64,000 bases of DNA from Agaribacillus aureus (lineage in GTDB: Bacteria > Bacteroidota > Bacteroidia > Cytophagales > Cyclobacteriaceae). The notes under the pieces were generated by a model, which had not been told where the DNA came from, searched no databases, and worked only from the letters and a program-made list of their open reading frames with translations. Each line of letters opens with the position of its first letter. Positions within the stretch are counted from its first letter, which is position 1. A program made the position numbers and the translations under genes. Shown one piece after another: positions 1 to 9,970 of this stretch. The DNA lies in the NCBI GenBank assembly GCA_030442055.1, contig JAUJEB010000004.1, forward strand, positions 496,001 through 560,000, given 5' to 3'.

Positions 1-1
1 A

Positions 2-904
2 GGGCCGGAATATTACGGTTGCAGAAATATTGAGATTGCCTATTGTTACATTGAAAATGCCGGACAGGGACTCGATGATATCTCTGATGGGATCAATGCA
101 CCAAATATCCAGTTAAATGCCTATATACATCACAATGAGTTTTACAACAATGTATCGGAAGCCATCGATTTAAGCGCCGGAAAAAATCATAGGGTTGAGT
201 ATAATAAGATTAATGGCAATGGATATATTCACTCAGGAGGTATAAAGACACATGCACTCACCGGAAACCAAATTCATGATACTGAAAATATAACTATTGG
301 CTATAACATCATATACAACTGTATTCAGCATGGCATAGCCATTCAAGACGCAAGAAATGTCAAGGTTTTTAATAATACCGTATATCACAACCACAAGGAC
401 AGTAAAGTGGCACTGCTCCTTGGGACAGCTAACGAGGCCCAATATAAATCTGAAAATTGGGTGAGCGGTAACAAGATCACCAATAATATATTCGTTGGCA
501 ATACACACAACCCAAAACAAACTGTGATTCGATTCACTGGCGATAGAATGGGTAGCCCAAGCACCATCTGGAATGATACCGCCAATTTTAAGATCCAAAA
601 TAATATTATATACGGAGGAGAGGATAAGCCTGCACTTTTGGTGCGTATTCGCAAGAAGTCATTTATTGATTTTTTTAATGTTCCTGTAGAAGGGGCCCAG
701 ACCATTGAGGATTTTTTCAAACTGCACAACAATAACATAGCTGTAAATCCAGATTTTCAGGATCCTGATAAGGGAGATTTTAGCCTTTCGCCAAATTCAC
801 CAGCTATCAATAAAGGTATTGCCCATGACACCAAAACTGATGTCATGGGCAATCCGGTGGTGAGCAAACCAGACCTGGGAGCGCTGGAAAGTAATATTCA
901 ATAG
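2..904 (+). CDS. right-handed parallel beta-helix protein, 5' end outside window
   Basis: The reading frame is open from the first bases of the window, so the start lies upstream; 300 residues are visible. It is Asn/Ile-rich with short repeating strands (segments such as NNIIYG, NNTVYHN, NKINGNGYIH) typical of parallel beta-helix proteins that act on or bind polysaccharide. The last 38 residues (SPAINKG, a DVMGNP segment, PDLGALES) resemble the choice-of-anchor Q ending found on secreted beta-helix proteins. It converges on the glycosyltransferase gene that follows, so it borders the polysaccharide cluster and may be a lyase or a surface protein. No catalytic residues can be assigned and the substrate is unknown. 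Confidence 0.75.
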   Translation, partial: GPEYYGCRNIEIAYCYIENAGQGLDDISDGINAPNIQLNAYIHHNEFYNNVSEAIDLSAGKNHRVEYNKINGNGYIHSGGIKTHALTGNQIHDTENITIGYNIIYNCIQHGIAIQDARNVKVFNNTVYHNHKDSKVALLLGTANEAQYKSENWVSGNKITNNIFVGNTHNPKQTVIRFTGDRMGSPSTIWNDTANFKIQNNIIYGGEDKPALLVRIRKKSFIDFFNVPVEGAQTIEDFFKLHNNNIAVNPDFQDPDKGDFSLSPNSPAINKGIAHDTKTDVMGNPVVSKPDLGALESNIQ

Positions 905-941
905 TGGTGAGGGTCTAGCATTGCCTTTATCATTCTCTCGG

Positions 942-2132
942 TTACAGCTTCTTAAAAAAATCCATCAGCTGATCTCCGTAGTGCAGGTAATTGAAGTGCT
1001 TGTAGCCCAATTCCAATCCGCTTTGTCCCACCACCTTTGCTTTTTCAGGGTGATTTAATACTTCTTCCATTTTTTGGGAGAAATCATCGACGGCAAAATC
1101 AGCAGCTACAAAAGCATTTTTATTATCCTCAAAAAAATTGACAACTTCTCCTACATTGGTAGTGATAATTGGGTTGGCGGAAGCACAGTATTCGCCGATC
1201 TTATGAGGGAATCGGGCGATGTCTCTGGGAACAGGCCGCAATGGGATCAGCAATCCCCGGGCATTTATATAAAGGGTTACCAGCTCCTGGTATGGCAGAT
1301 TCCTGAAAGTTTTGATAAATCTTGATTTTTTATGTTGGGCAACGGCCTCACTGAATAAAGCCAAGGCGTGATCAGGTCCGTTTACTACAAGATAAAGATA
1401 ATGTTCTGCATTGACGTTGATCCTGCCAAAAGCCTCCAGAATAAAATCCATAACTTCCATATTATTCACAGATGAGCAAAACAAAAAATAAGGTTCAACA
1501 GCCTGTCTGTTACCGGGGTCAAACTTTGAAAAATCACAAAGTACAGGGATTTTTATGTATGGTTTTGTTGGACTCTTTTTTTTCAGAACATCAACCAAAA
1601 ACTCACTGATAGGTATAATCCCATCCATTAAATGGACGGCATATTTTTCAAATAAAAAATCATTGATGCCATTTTTGTTACCTTTTTCCTTGGACAACTC
1701 AGAGTTAAATTCGGCATAGTTTAACACGGTTTTAAACCGAAGCAACCTTGAAAGCAAATAATACAAAAAAATAATATTAAATCGCTTGGAGGAAATAATA
1801 GCTATATCCAATTGCTTTTTTATGGCCAGCTTAAACAACAAGGCAATTTCGGCGACGATACCATAAACTTTTAGCAGGTTCCTTTTTAAAAAACCTTCAG
1901 GTCGAAACGGTGTTCCTGTAGTATAAATATATTTAATCTCTTCCTCCGTTCCCGATTTGTAAACTTCAAGTCCCTTATTTCTTTTATGGACACCTTTATT
2001 TGAAATTACTAACACCGATGCCCCGGCGTTTATCAGACTCCGGCTTACCAATTTAACCTTTTCTATTTCGGCAAAACCTATTGGAAAACCAACCGCACCT
2101 AAATAAACGATATGTTTAATATTCTTTTTCAT
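942..2132 (-). CDS. glycosyltransferase, GT-B fold (GT4-like)
   Basis: A 396-residue protein that probably adds a sugar to the lipid-linked repeat unit at the cytoplasmic face. The N-terminal Rossmann half starts with HIVYLGAVGFPIG. The C-terminal half has the nucleotide-sugar-binding pattern PHKIGEYCASANPIITTNVGE, in which the second Glu is the usual donor ligand. I chose the ATG at 2132; a frame extension to 2153 would need a TTG. It is the last gene of the minus-strand exopolysaccharide block, separated from the polymerase gene by about 190 bp. Donor and acceptor sugars cannot be read from the sequence. Confidence 0.8.
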   Translation of the reverse strand: MKKNIKHIVYLGAVGFPIGFAEIEKVKLVSRSLINAGASVLVISNKGVHKRNKGLEVYKSGTEEEIKYIYTTGTPFRPEGFLKRNLLKVYGIVAEIALLFKLAIKKQLDIAIISSKRFNIIFLYYLLSRLLRFKTVLNYAEFNSELSKEKGNKNGINDFLFEKYAVHLMDGIIPISEFLVDVLKKKSPTKPYIKIPVLCDFSKFDPGNRQAVEPYFLFCSSVNNMEVMDFILEAFGRINVNAEHYLYLVVNGPDHALALFSEAVAQHKKSRFIKTFRNLPYQELVTLYINARGLLIPLRPVPRDIARFPHKIGEYCASANPIITTNVGEVVNFFEDNKNAFVAADFAVDDFSQKMEEVLNHPEKAKVVGQSGLELGYKHFNYLHYGDQLMDFFKKL

Positions 2133-2325
2133 CACCGCAAAATTAGCCTTCAACCTTTACACTTGTGAATTGCTGATACAGGTTAATTGAATTAGTATAA
2201 ACTTTATACCTTCTGAAACAGTATGTCTTCAGGTGCCTAAAAATCGATTTCATTTTTTATTCTCTCTTTCGTGGGGAAAAAAAATTCCAAATACCGAAAT
2301 TAACATCTCGCCAATTTAAAACAAC

Positions 2326-3564
2326 TCATTTTATCTTAATTTCCTCGATTGTCGCGGGAATATCATGTTTTTGAATGACAAACAGCTTGTAATACATAGC
2401 CAACGCAAACAGCATTATGTAGTAACCATAATAATCGATAGGAATTAGTACAGCCGTAAAATTGATCAGAATATAATTCAATATAAAGGCGAAAAACATT
2501 GGATTTCCGGTTTTTACAAAAATCTTATAGCTTTTTAACCCAACCTGCAACCAAAACATCAGGAGCAATAGAAGGCCGACGACACCTCCTCTAAAAAGCG
2601 TATCGAATATACCAACATGGATCCCGATATAAAACATCCTGAGATACTCCGGAAAATCCCAGCTACTAACCCCAAACCCAAAAACGGGCTTCCGGGCAAA
2701 GAAGGTTTCAAAAAATATTCGGGTAGATTCGGTTCTTCCCGTATAAGTTTCTGCTGAAATCCGGTTTTTATAGATCGACGACTGCTCTATCTGGTCAAAC
2801 AAGAAGAAATAAATAAAAAACAGAACAATGCCTCCAATGATCATCAGGCTGATCCGGCTTTTGGGATATTTAAAATACATAAAAAACATGAGTGCCACCA
2901 AAAACATGAGCCAGCAATATTTCGCAAACACCACAAAAACCGCAAAAACCAGCATACCGGTTATGATCAGATATTTATTCTGAACCCGGTAGAAGTTTTG
3001 AAACAACATTAAATTTGATAAACAGCCAAGAGCAATGGCCCCCTCATTAGTGCCCAACCCGCGATATAGCGAGTTGTTTCGGTAGACTCCGGGCATCACC
3101 TCATAGTACAAAATTTGATCGATCACTTCCTGGTCACCGCCACTGTAAAAAAGAGGATCTATGGTAAGCTGTACAAAACTGGCAATAGCCGACCCTACCC
3201 CCACAATGGTCATAATAATGGTAAACTTTTTGTAGTCCTCCAGCTTAAAATCCAGGTTATCGATATATAACATTAGCAATATCGGAAATGAAAAATTTAT
3301 CACCTCGGGCAATACTAATGTATCCTGGAGCAAACGATTCACAAACAAGTACATGTAATAGGCAAAAAGCCAGGCAGTCAGCGAAGATACCTTTAATACA
3401 AAGTCATTTTTGATAAACAGGTATATCAAACATAAAACCGTCCCCACCAAAAGTAATCTTTCCCCCTCAAGGCTAAGGGGGCCCGCCTTAAATTCCGGCA
3501 CAAATCCGCCTGCAAAAGGCAGTAATATTAGGAAGGCCCATGCATATTTCTTAGCAAATTTCAT
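2326..3564 (-). CDS. O-antigen polymerase/ligase-like membrane protein (Wzy-type)
   Basis: A 412-residue integral membrane protein with about ten hydrophobic segments and a larger periplasmic loop (about residues 265-310) between late membrane segments, the layout of Wzy polymerases and O-antigen ligases. Such proteins join undecaprenyl-linked repeat units in the periplasm. It lies 7 bp downstream of the GT4 gene and in the same block as a Wzx flippase and a Wzz/BY-kinase, which favours polymerase over ligase. The family has little sequence conservation, so the call rests on topology and context. Confidence 0.72.
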   Translation of the reverse strand: MKFAKKYAWAFLILLPFAGGFVPEFKAGPLSLEGERLLLVGTVLCLIYLFIKNDFVLKVSSLTAWLFAYYMYLFVNRLLQDTLVLPEVINFSFPILLMLYIDNLDFKLEDYKKFTIIMTIVGVGSAIASFVQLTIDPLFYSGGDQEVIDQILYYEVMPGVYRNNSLYRGLGTNEGAIALGCLSNLMLFQNFYRVQNKYLIITGMLVFAVFVVFAKYCWLMFLVALMFFMYFKYPKSRISLMIIGGIVLFFIYFFLFDQIEQSSIYKNRISAETYTGRTESTRIFFETFFARKPVFGFGVSSWDFPEYLRMFYIGIHVGIFDTLFRGGVVGLLLLLMFWLQVGLKSYKIFVKTGNPMFFAFILNYILINFTAVLIPIDYYGYYIMLFALAMYYKLFVIQKHDIPATIEEIKIK

Positions 3565-3571
3565 AAATTAA

Positions 3572-4813
3572 CTAATGCCCTATTATACTTTGATACAGGC
3601 TCAGCTGCTTTTGAGCGATAAGAGCCTCATTGTAGGTATTCAATACTTTTTCCCTGGCATTTTTTGATAACTGATCGCTTTTGGTGACTTCTTTAATCAC
3701 CCAATCTATCCCGTTGGCCAAGTCCTGGTTGTTATTTTCCTCCGCAAGATAGCCACTTTCCTTGTGATCAATCATGTCTTTGTTACCTCCGATATCAAAG
3801 GCAACTACCGGCAACCCACAGGATAACGACTCAATAATTGTCAGGCTCAGGTTTTCCTGCAACGAAGGTACCACCATTACATCTGCCGCACTGTACAACT
3901 CCGTCAGGGAATTGTCATCAGATATTCTCCCCACAAAATTCACCTTAAATCCAAGTGCTTGCAAACCTTTATCCTCGGAGGATCCAAAAACAAGCAATTC
4001 AGTATTATCATTTTTGGGAAGTAGGCGCAACGCTTCCTGCAATTCCATGAAACCTTTTCTTTGATCCCCGGTTGCTTTGAGGGCTCCAAATAAAATCAGT
4101 GTCTTGTCCTGCGGGATATTCCATTTTTTTTTCGCCTCTTCCCTTGACCGGGGCTTAAATGAATCGGTGTCGATAGCATAGGGCAGGATATGTACGGGAA
4201 TATCTTCCAGCAATGAGCTTTCACTGGCGCATTGCCCCATCCACCGGCTTGGTGTTACTATATGGAAATTAGAGAGATTTTTGTAGACCGTCTTTTTTCT
4301 TTTAAAAATCCAGGCGCTTAAATCAGCCTGGGTATCAGAGCTTAAAACAGGACATGCTCCACATTGGTCTTTATATTTTTCACACCCCTGTGTATAATGG
4401 CAACCTCCGGTAAAAACCCACATATCGTGCAATGTCCAAACAATAGGTTTATTTATTTTAGCCAGGGATTCTAATCTTATGAACGCCTTACTAACCCAAT
4501 GCAGATTTACAATATCGGGATCAAAGGTTTCAATATATGACAACAGTTGATCGGGGTGAATCGCCAGCGTATAACTCACATCATTTTTAACCGTATAATT
4601 TTTTCTTTTAAACCGCACATAATAGTCAAATAACTTATCGATGAATTTCCCATAGGGTAACCCGGCGGTTACTACGCTTTCATCTTTTGAGTATTTCTTT
4701 TTTACAAGCAACCTGGACTCTATCCCGATTGAAAGCGAGGCCCGGTGTCCTCTGTAACAGGCTCTTGCCGCACCAGAGACGCCATCTATATTACTGACAA
4801 CCAAAACTTTCAT
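3572..4813 (-). CDS. glycosyltransferase family 4
   Basis: A 413-residue GT-B enzyme. The N-terminal half contains a conserved acceptor-side segment, WTLHDMWVFTGGCHY, followed by a Cys cluster near residues 135-155, known from a GT4 subgroup in colanic-acid-like clusters. The C-terminal half has the retaining-GT4 signature QENLSLTIIESLSCGLPVV with the E-x7-E pattern and GGNKDMI. It sits between the sulfotransferase and polymerase genes and most likely adds one sugar of the repeat unit from the cytoplasm. The sugar specificity is unknown. Confidence 0.88.
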   Translation of the reverse strand: MKVLVVSNIDGVSGAARACYRGHRASLSIGIESRLLVKKKYSKDESVVTAGLPYGKFIDKLFDYYVRFKRKNYTVKNDVSYTLAIHPDQLLSYIETFDPDIVNLHWVSKAFIRLESLAKINKPIVWTLHDMWVFTGGCHYTQGCEKYKDQCGACPVLSSDTQADLSAWIFKRKKTVYKNLSNFHIVTPSRWMGQCASESSLLEDIPVHILPYAIDTDSFKPRSREEAKKKWNIPQDKTLILFGALKATGDQRKGFMELQEALRLLPKNDNTELLVFGSSEDKGLQALGFKVNFVGRISDDNSLTELYSAADVMVVPSLQENLSLTIIESLSCGLPVVAFDIGGNKDMIDHKESGYLAEENNNQDLANGIDWVIKEVTKSDQLSKNAREKVLNTYNEALIAQKQLSLYQSIIGH

Positions 4814-4909
4814 GGGCGCAAAAATTTAGTTTCATCAGTAGGCAATTCTAATGAACTTAATCCAATAATGATTAACATGCTTTTAAGATAATCAAAGTTT
4901 CTAATCATT

Positions 4910-5833
4910 TTATTCTTTTTTGGCTTTTACGGCATTCAACCAAATGGATAAATCCTTATTGATCAGGATTTCCAGTTTCCTGATATCTGCTTCATAGGCC
5001 TTGGCGAGTTCGCGTTTTATCTCGTCCTTTTGAGGCGGCGTTTTTTGTTTTGTATAACCTATTTGAAGCAGCCGGTCTCTTTCTTTTTTATTTGTAAACT
5101 TTACGATATTAAACCTGGATAATATCTTGTTAGACCACCTGAGTAAAAATTGCAAGCCGGGATGAATGATTTTGTACGAAGGGTTGTATACCTTGGAAAC
5201 ATCAGGAGAATAGTTTGGGTCCACTTCCAGAAACTGCAGAATTTCCTTAAGCATTCCAGCCGTGTTTTTTGTGAATTCCTCAAATACACCAACATATACA
5301 TTTTCTCTGCCAAAAGTCTCAAAATAGCGATTTACCTGTTCCGTATACAATCCTGAGTTGAAGTACAGGTAGTTGTAATAATAATTAGGTTCCCAGAATT
5401 TAGACATTTTATGAATGCGCTTTTTCTCTCTTTTCAATGCCTTGCCAAAGGTAGCCGAATACTCATACCCCTCCTGGGCCATCCAGTTGTACATGGAATA
5501 TGCCCTGTTTACCGGATTCCTTAATAAAATGATAATCTTTACATCCAGATTATTATCTTTTTGGAATTGGAAAATTTTACCGGCACAATCGGGGTGGGTT
5601 AAATATGCTGTTGAGGCCTCACCTATTCTTTTATGCTGACTTTGCGCAGCGGCAAAAAGTTGCAGGTAGTCATCTTCCGTGGGAAATCTTCCCGGATGAC
5701 TAAAGTGCCTTGGTTCTTTGTACAACTCATCCTCAGGCATAAAAATTTCAGGATGACCTTTAAGATATTGCCATAGGGAAGATGTTCCCGATTTTGCCGC
5801 GCCAACAATAAAAAAATTTGGTTTATTATTCAT
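4910..5833 (-). CDS. sulfotransferase (PAPS-dependent)
   Basis: A 307-residue enzyme of the sulfotransferase domain family. The PAPS 5'-phosphosulfate loop is at residues 11-24 (GAAKSGTSSLWQYL) and the 3'-phosphate loop at 105-113 (RNPVNRAYS). The family moves sulfate from PAPS to a hydroxyl or amine. Set 11 bp from the flippase gene within an exopolysaccharide block, it probably sulfates a sugar of the repeat unit, giving a sulfated surface polymer as is common in marine Bacteroidota. No PAPS synthesis genes are seen nearby. Confidence 0.88.
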   Translation of the reverse strand: MNNKPNFFIVGAAKSGTSSLWQYLKGHPEIFMPEDELYKEPRHFSHPGRFPTEDDYLQLFAAAQSQHKRIGEASTAYLTHPDCAGKIFQFQKDNNLDVKIIILLRNPVNRAYSMYNWMAQEGYEYSATFGKALKREKKRIHKMSKFWEPNYYYNYLYFNSGLYTEQVNRYFETFGRENVYVGVFEEFTKNTAGMLKEILQFLEVDPNYSPDVSKVYNPSYKIIHPGLQFLLRWSNKILSRFNIVKFTNKKERDRLLQIGYTKQKTPPQKDEIKRELAKAYEADIRKLEILINKDLSIWLNAVKAKKE

Positions 5834-5844
5834 TATCTTAAAAT

Positions 5845-7218
5845 TTACTTATTCCAGATACCTGTCGCAGTACCATTCATTATCTTACGATATTGTATAA
5901 CTCTTAATACTATACTAATTGAAATGGAAACCATGGTCGCCATGATGACCCCGGTAGATCCGAGTCCGAAATTCCGGGCAAACAATATTGACAGTGGGAT
6001 ATTGACTGATATTGAAAACACCGCAGTCATCAGTTGCAATCTTAATTTACTTACCCCATTTATAAAATTCACAAATATCATATTAAACGAATTCATTAGT
6101 CCAAACAAGGCCATTGCCAGGGACAGCGAGAAGGGAACTATAATTTTGTCTCCTACCCAAAATTCATAAAAAGTGTCGGCCATTATCAACATTACAATGA
6201 CCGGCCCAATAAGCAGCAGCCAAAATTTCAAAAGTTTGCTTATTATATTTTTTATCCAATCAAACTCCTTTTTCTCATAGGCTTCCGTAAAGGAGGACCA
6301 AAAAGGGCTCATAACAATAGTAAATACCATCGTAGACATCCCAAAAAATTTATGGGCAATGCTGTAAGGTGTCACCTCAGCCGGGCCAAGCACTTGTGTG
6401 ATAATCATGTTATCGGTGGATAATAGAATAATGGCAGCCATTTGGAGGACAAAAAACTGTAACCCAAAATTCATCAGAGTTCTGGCATACTTAAAATCAA
6501 TGGATTTAAAGCTTGGTTTATAGGCCTTGTATTTTGTTCTGAATAAAATAACGCTGGTCAGGATAAAGACCAATACCGGTGCCGCTGATATGGTCGCACC
6601 TAAAAGTAACAGGGATCCTTCAGACGTATGGGTTAAAATGATGACTATTATGAGGGAGATAAACTGGCTGATGAGGTTCATCAGGTTATTGGCGGCGGGC
6701 CGCTGGTCTGCCAGTAAAATATTCCCAATTAATTTTAAAACAAATCTCAAGCAAAAAAAAGCGAACACAACGTAAGCCAACTGGTTAAGCTCACCCTCCA
6801 GCGCCGGATCGGCATTAAGAATTTCTGCCCAGTTAAGGAACGGATGAATGGCATTATAGATGAGGAACAGGCCCAGCATAATTATAAATATCAGGGCATA
6901 GGTGGTGCTGACGTAGGTCCTGGCCAAGTCGTGCTGATCCCTGGCAAGGGATACCGCAAATTTATTTCTCAACCCATTTCCCAAACCCACATCAAAGAAG
7001 GCGAACCATCCGATAACCGAGCTTAGGGTAAGCCAAATACCGTATTTGGTTTCATTCAGATACTCCAACGTCAACGGTACAAGATACAGCCCTATCAGGA
7101 TATTTAAGCCACGAATTCCCAGCGATGCAACAATATTTTTTTTTGCTTTTTGGCTGCGCTGATGTCCTTTTGTAAAAAATGATGATATTTTTCTAAAGAA
7201 AAATGTTAGATTGTTCAT
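5845..7218 (-). CDS. oligosaccharide flippase (Wzx/MATE-like)
   Basis: A 457-residue protein with about 12-14 predicted membrane helices, the size of Wzx flippases of the MOP superfamily. It starts with a short basic cytoplasmic stretch and a helix around IVASLGIRGLNILIGLYLV, as in polysaccharide biosynthesis proteins. It would move undecaprenyl-linked repeat units across the inner membrane before polymerisation. It lies between the BY-kinase and the sulfotransferase gene. A second flippase at 36275 serves another locus. Confidence 0.87.
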   Translation of the reverse strand: MNNLTFFFRKISSFFTKGHQRSQKAKKNIVASLGIRGLNILIGLYLVPLTLEYLNETKYGIWLTLSSVIGWFAFFDVGLGNGLRNKFAVSLARDQHDLARTYVSTTYALIFIIMLGLFLIYNAIHPFLNWAEILNADPALEGELNQLAYVVFAFFCLRFVLKLIGNILLADQRPAANNLMNLISQFISLIIVIILTHTSEGSLLLLGATISAAPVLVFILTSVILFRTKYKAYKPSFKSIDFKYARTLMNFGLQFFVLQMAAIILLSTDNMIITQVLGPAEVTPYSIAHKFFGMSTMVFTIVMSPFWSSFTEAYEKKEFDWIKNIISKLLKFWLLLIGPVIVMLIMADTFYEFWVGDKIIVPFSLSLAMALFGLMNSFNMIFVNFINGVSKLRLQLMTAVFSISVNIPLSILFARNFGLGSTGVIMATMVSISISIVLRVIQYRKIMNGTATGIWNK

Positions 7219-7296
7219 TGACGTTAAATAGCAGCAGACAAAAGATTATCGTTGAATATGGCGGCAAAACTTTGGTAATTTATATGGAAATAAATC

Positions 7297-9768
7297 TTAC
7301 TCGTTTCCAGCCACCTCCTGAGGTTTTTTATGAGCAGATCCGTTCTGAAGGATAGTATTTTTTTTGCTTATTGGACTTTTTGATTTTTTGTTGGACTTAC
7401 CGTTTGACAGGTAACCGTAACCATAATTTATTTCTTTCAGTTTTACGTCATTCAAAATCATAGTAAGGTTCTTGATCTTCCGGTTTTTGTAGATTTCGTT
7501 GGCTTCTAATATTTGCTTTTTAAGCGTATAATTTTCCCTTACCACGTAAATATTGACATCACTTTTATCCATTAGCTCAAGTCCGTCTGATATAATGCCT
7601 ATGGGCGGTGTATCCAAAATGATGTATTCATATTCGTATCTGAACTCTTTCAACATTTTACCCATCCGCTCACTCAAGATCAGCTCGGTAGGATTTGGCG
7701 GAATGCCACCCGGAACAATCACATCTAAATTCTCATACATGGAGGATTGAACGACTTTTTCCTTGCTTGCAATACCGGCGAGGTAATCGCTTAACCCGAC
7801 ATTTTCCTCTACGCCAAAAATTGTATGATCATTGTACTTTCTCATATCACAATTGACGAGCAGTACTTTTTTCCCGTAGTTAGAGAATATATAGGCCAGG
7901 TTATTGGAGCAAAATGTTTTGCCCTCACCTGACATGGAAGAAGTGACCAACAAAATTTTCCCATGTTGGCTATCGTTCTCAACGAGATATCTCAGATTGG
8001 ATCTGATGGTTCTAAAAGACTCTGTCAGAGGTGATTTTGAATCTTCATTGGCCACAAAAGAACTGCCTTTCTTATTTTTTACCACCAGGCCTGACAATGG
8101 CAGACCCGACAGTTTAAGAAGTTCTTCTTTAGAACTGACTTTGTTGTTGAATATCTCAATTAACAGGATGACTATAGACGGAAAGACCAGGCCACAAATA
8201 ATCCCCATGCTATAATTCAGGCTGGGGCTGGGCTTCACAGGCAAGGTTCCTTTGATAATAGGATCGTCTACAATAACATAATCTTTGCTATTGGAGGCTT
8301 TGGCAATTCCCGCTTCCGCCCTTTTCTGCATTAAAAACAAGTACAGATCCTCACTTAAATCATAATTTCTTTGGATGTTGATCAACTCTCTTTCCGCAGT
8401 TGGCAGGTTTCTCACATAGTATTTTAACCCGCCGATGGAAGAATTTAAAGAATTAATCTTTACCTCATTTTTTTGTTTCAATCCCCTTATGCTTTCCAGG
8501 ATCGTACTTTTCAAGGCCCGTAGCCGGTCCTGGTTCTGCTTGATTAACGGGTTATTCAACTTTTTATCAGGATCAATGACATCTAAGTTAAGCTGAATGG
8601 CGGAGTACTCTTTCGTAGCCTCATTTAAGGTCCCGTCACTGATGCCTAGGGAAGAAGGATTAACCAGTTGACCACCCTGATCTGATAAAATAGATGACTC
8701 CAAATCTTTGAGATAGGTCATTTCAAGATCCAGAATAGATTTTTCTTTTTCCAGCTCACGCATGTCGCTGTACAAAGCGCTGCCATCATCATTAATATCC
8801 GTGGACCTGTTACTTTTTTTGAAGGTTTCAAGCCGCGCCTCAACGATATTCAGTGAGTCACTCATGTACAGGATCTGATTATCGATAAACTGGATCGTCT
8901 TACTGGCCCTTTCATTTTTTTGCGTAAGCTCGTTGCCAATATAATTTTGTATGAGCTGGTTGAGGAAGTCAATCAATTTAGCTGGTGTCGGTCCCTCGAT
9001 GGAAATTGATAAGATGGAGGATTTCTCGCCAACCGGACTGGTCCTCAAAGATCTTCTATATAGCTTTTTCAATCGCTCATAGGGTTGAGCGATAAATAAT
9101 ACTTTTTTCAGTTTTTTCTGACCGGGTTTAGGGGTTAAGATAACTTTAAACTTGAAACCCTTCATATCAACCACTTCACCGACAGCAAATACCTTACCCT
9201 GCAAGAGGGCGTTAAAAGCTTCCACTCTTTTATTCTTTTTAAATAACGACGACTTGGTGTCCACTACCTCGAGGGTGAAAGTAGAATCTTTATTGAGGTT
9301 AATTCTAATAGGAAGGCCGTTATATATCCTGGTGGAACTAGTATCTATCTCTACGGATAAGGGGCTCTTTTTATACAACTCAATGTTGTGAATGTCGCCT
9401 TCTTCAAAATAAGAAATATTAAGTTTTAAATCTCTTAAGGTTTTATCAATAAGGTTGTACGATTTGAATAAAATAGACTCATTCTCAAGATTGGTAGCAT
9501 TTCTACCAAAAAATTCTTCTCCATACAATAAGTCCGACACCGAGTTTGTGACCTCTTTGGGCGCCTTGATCAACAGCGAAGATTCGACAATGTAAATGGG
9601 TGTTGTATAGCGATTTAAACTAATTGCTATTAGTATACCGGCTATTACGGACACGAGTAACCATGGCCAACGTCTCCCGATTTTCACGAATACCTTCTTG
9701 AAATCCAGGTGTTTTTCCAAACCGTCTTCATGATCGGTTTTACTTTGGTTGTAATTATCCGTTTTCAA
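7297..9768 (-). CDS. polysaccharide co-polymerase fused to BY-type tyrosine autokinase (Wzc-like)
   Basis: An 823-residue Wzc-type protein that controls chain length and export. A Wzz domain (about 20-120) follows TM1 (34-50); a periplasmic coiled-coil and GNVR-like region (about 270-510) leads to TM2 (520-540). The cytoplasmic kinase carries Walker A SSMSGEGKT (610-618), Walker A' LLVNCDMR (636-643) and Walker B YIILDTPP (715-722). The tail has only three clustered tyrosines (782, 784, 786), followed by about 37 Lys/Ser-rich residues. The start is TTG: no in-frame ATG precedes it before a stop, and AGGAG lies 8 bases upstream. It is the first gene of the assembly half of the cluster. Confidence 0.92.
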   Translation of the reverse strand: MKTDNYNQSKTDHEDGLEKHLDFKKVFVKIGRRWPWLLVSVIAGILIAISLNRYTTPIYIVESSLLIKAPKEVTNSVSDLLYGEEFFGRNATNLENESILFKSYNLIDKTLRDLKLNISYFEEGDIHNIELYKKSPLSVEIDTSSTRIYNGLPIRINLNKDSTFTLEVVDTKSSLFKKNKRVEAFNALLQGKVFAVGEVVDMKGFKFKVILTPKPGQKKLKKVLFIAQPYERLKKLYRRSLRTSPVGEKSSILSISIEGPTPAKLIDFLNQLIQNYIGNELTQKNERASKTIQFIDNQILYMSDSLNIVEARLETFKKSNRSTDINDDGSALYSDMRELEKEKSILDLEMTYLKDLESSILSDQGGQLVNPSSLGISDGTLNEATKEYSAIQLNLDVIDPDKKLNNPLIKQNQDRLRALKSTILESIRGLKQKNEVKINSLNSSIGGLKYYVRNLPTAERELINIQRNYDLSEDLYLFLMQKRAEAGIAKASNSKDYVIVDDPIIKGTLPVKPSPSLNYSMGIICGLVFPSIVILLIEIFNNKVSSKEELLKLSGLPLSGLVVKNKKGSSFVANEDSKSPLTESFRTIRSNLRYLVENDSQHGKILLVTSSMSGEGKTFCSNNLAYIFSNYGKKVLLVNCDMRKYNDHTIFGVEENVGLSDYLAGIASKEKVVQSSMYENLDVIVPGGIPPNPTELILSERMGKMLKEFRYEYEYIILDTPPIGIISDGLELMDKSDVNIYVVRENYTLKKQILEANEIYKNRKIKNLTMILNDVKLKEINYGYGYLSNGKSNKKSKSPISKKNTILQNGSAHKKPQEVAGNE

Positions 9769-9776
9769 ATTATTTA

Positions 9777-9781
9777 CTCCT
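9777..9781 (-). promoter_or_regulatory. Shine-Dalgarno AGGAG deciding a TTG start
   Basis: On the minus strand AGGAG sits 8 bases before the TTG at 9768. In-frame sequence upstream has no ATG before the stop at 9796-9798. Strong Shine-Dalgarno sites are uncommon in Bacteroidota, so this supports the TTG as the start of the co-polymerase/kinase gene. Confidence 0.6.
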
Positions 9782-9970
9782 ATTGGGAAATTATTCTAAC
9801 TTAAAATTGAAGGTCCACCCACAGACAGGTTAGTTTTTATCAGGACGATAACGTAACTACTACCCGGAATCCTGCTTCCTGATATAAAAGTATGAAATAA
9901 CCCTTAAAATTAATAAATTATTTTAATATTATTTGGAATTATTTCAAGATTTTAATGTCTATGCACTATT

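Noticed and set aside
407-904. Separate short gene starting at the Met at 407
   Set aside because: The same frame is open from base 2 with continuous beta-helix sequence, so 407 is an internal codon of a longer protein.
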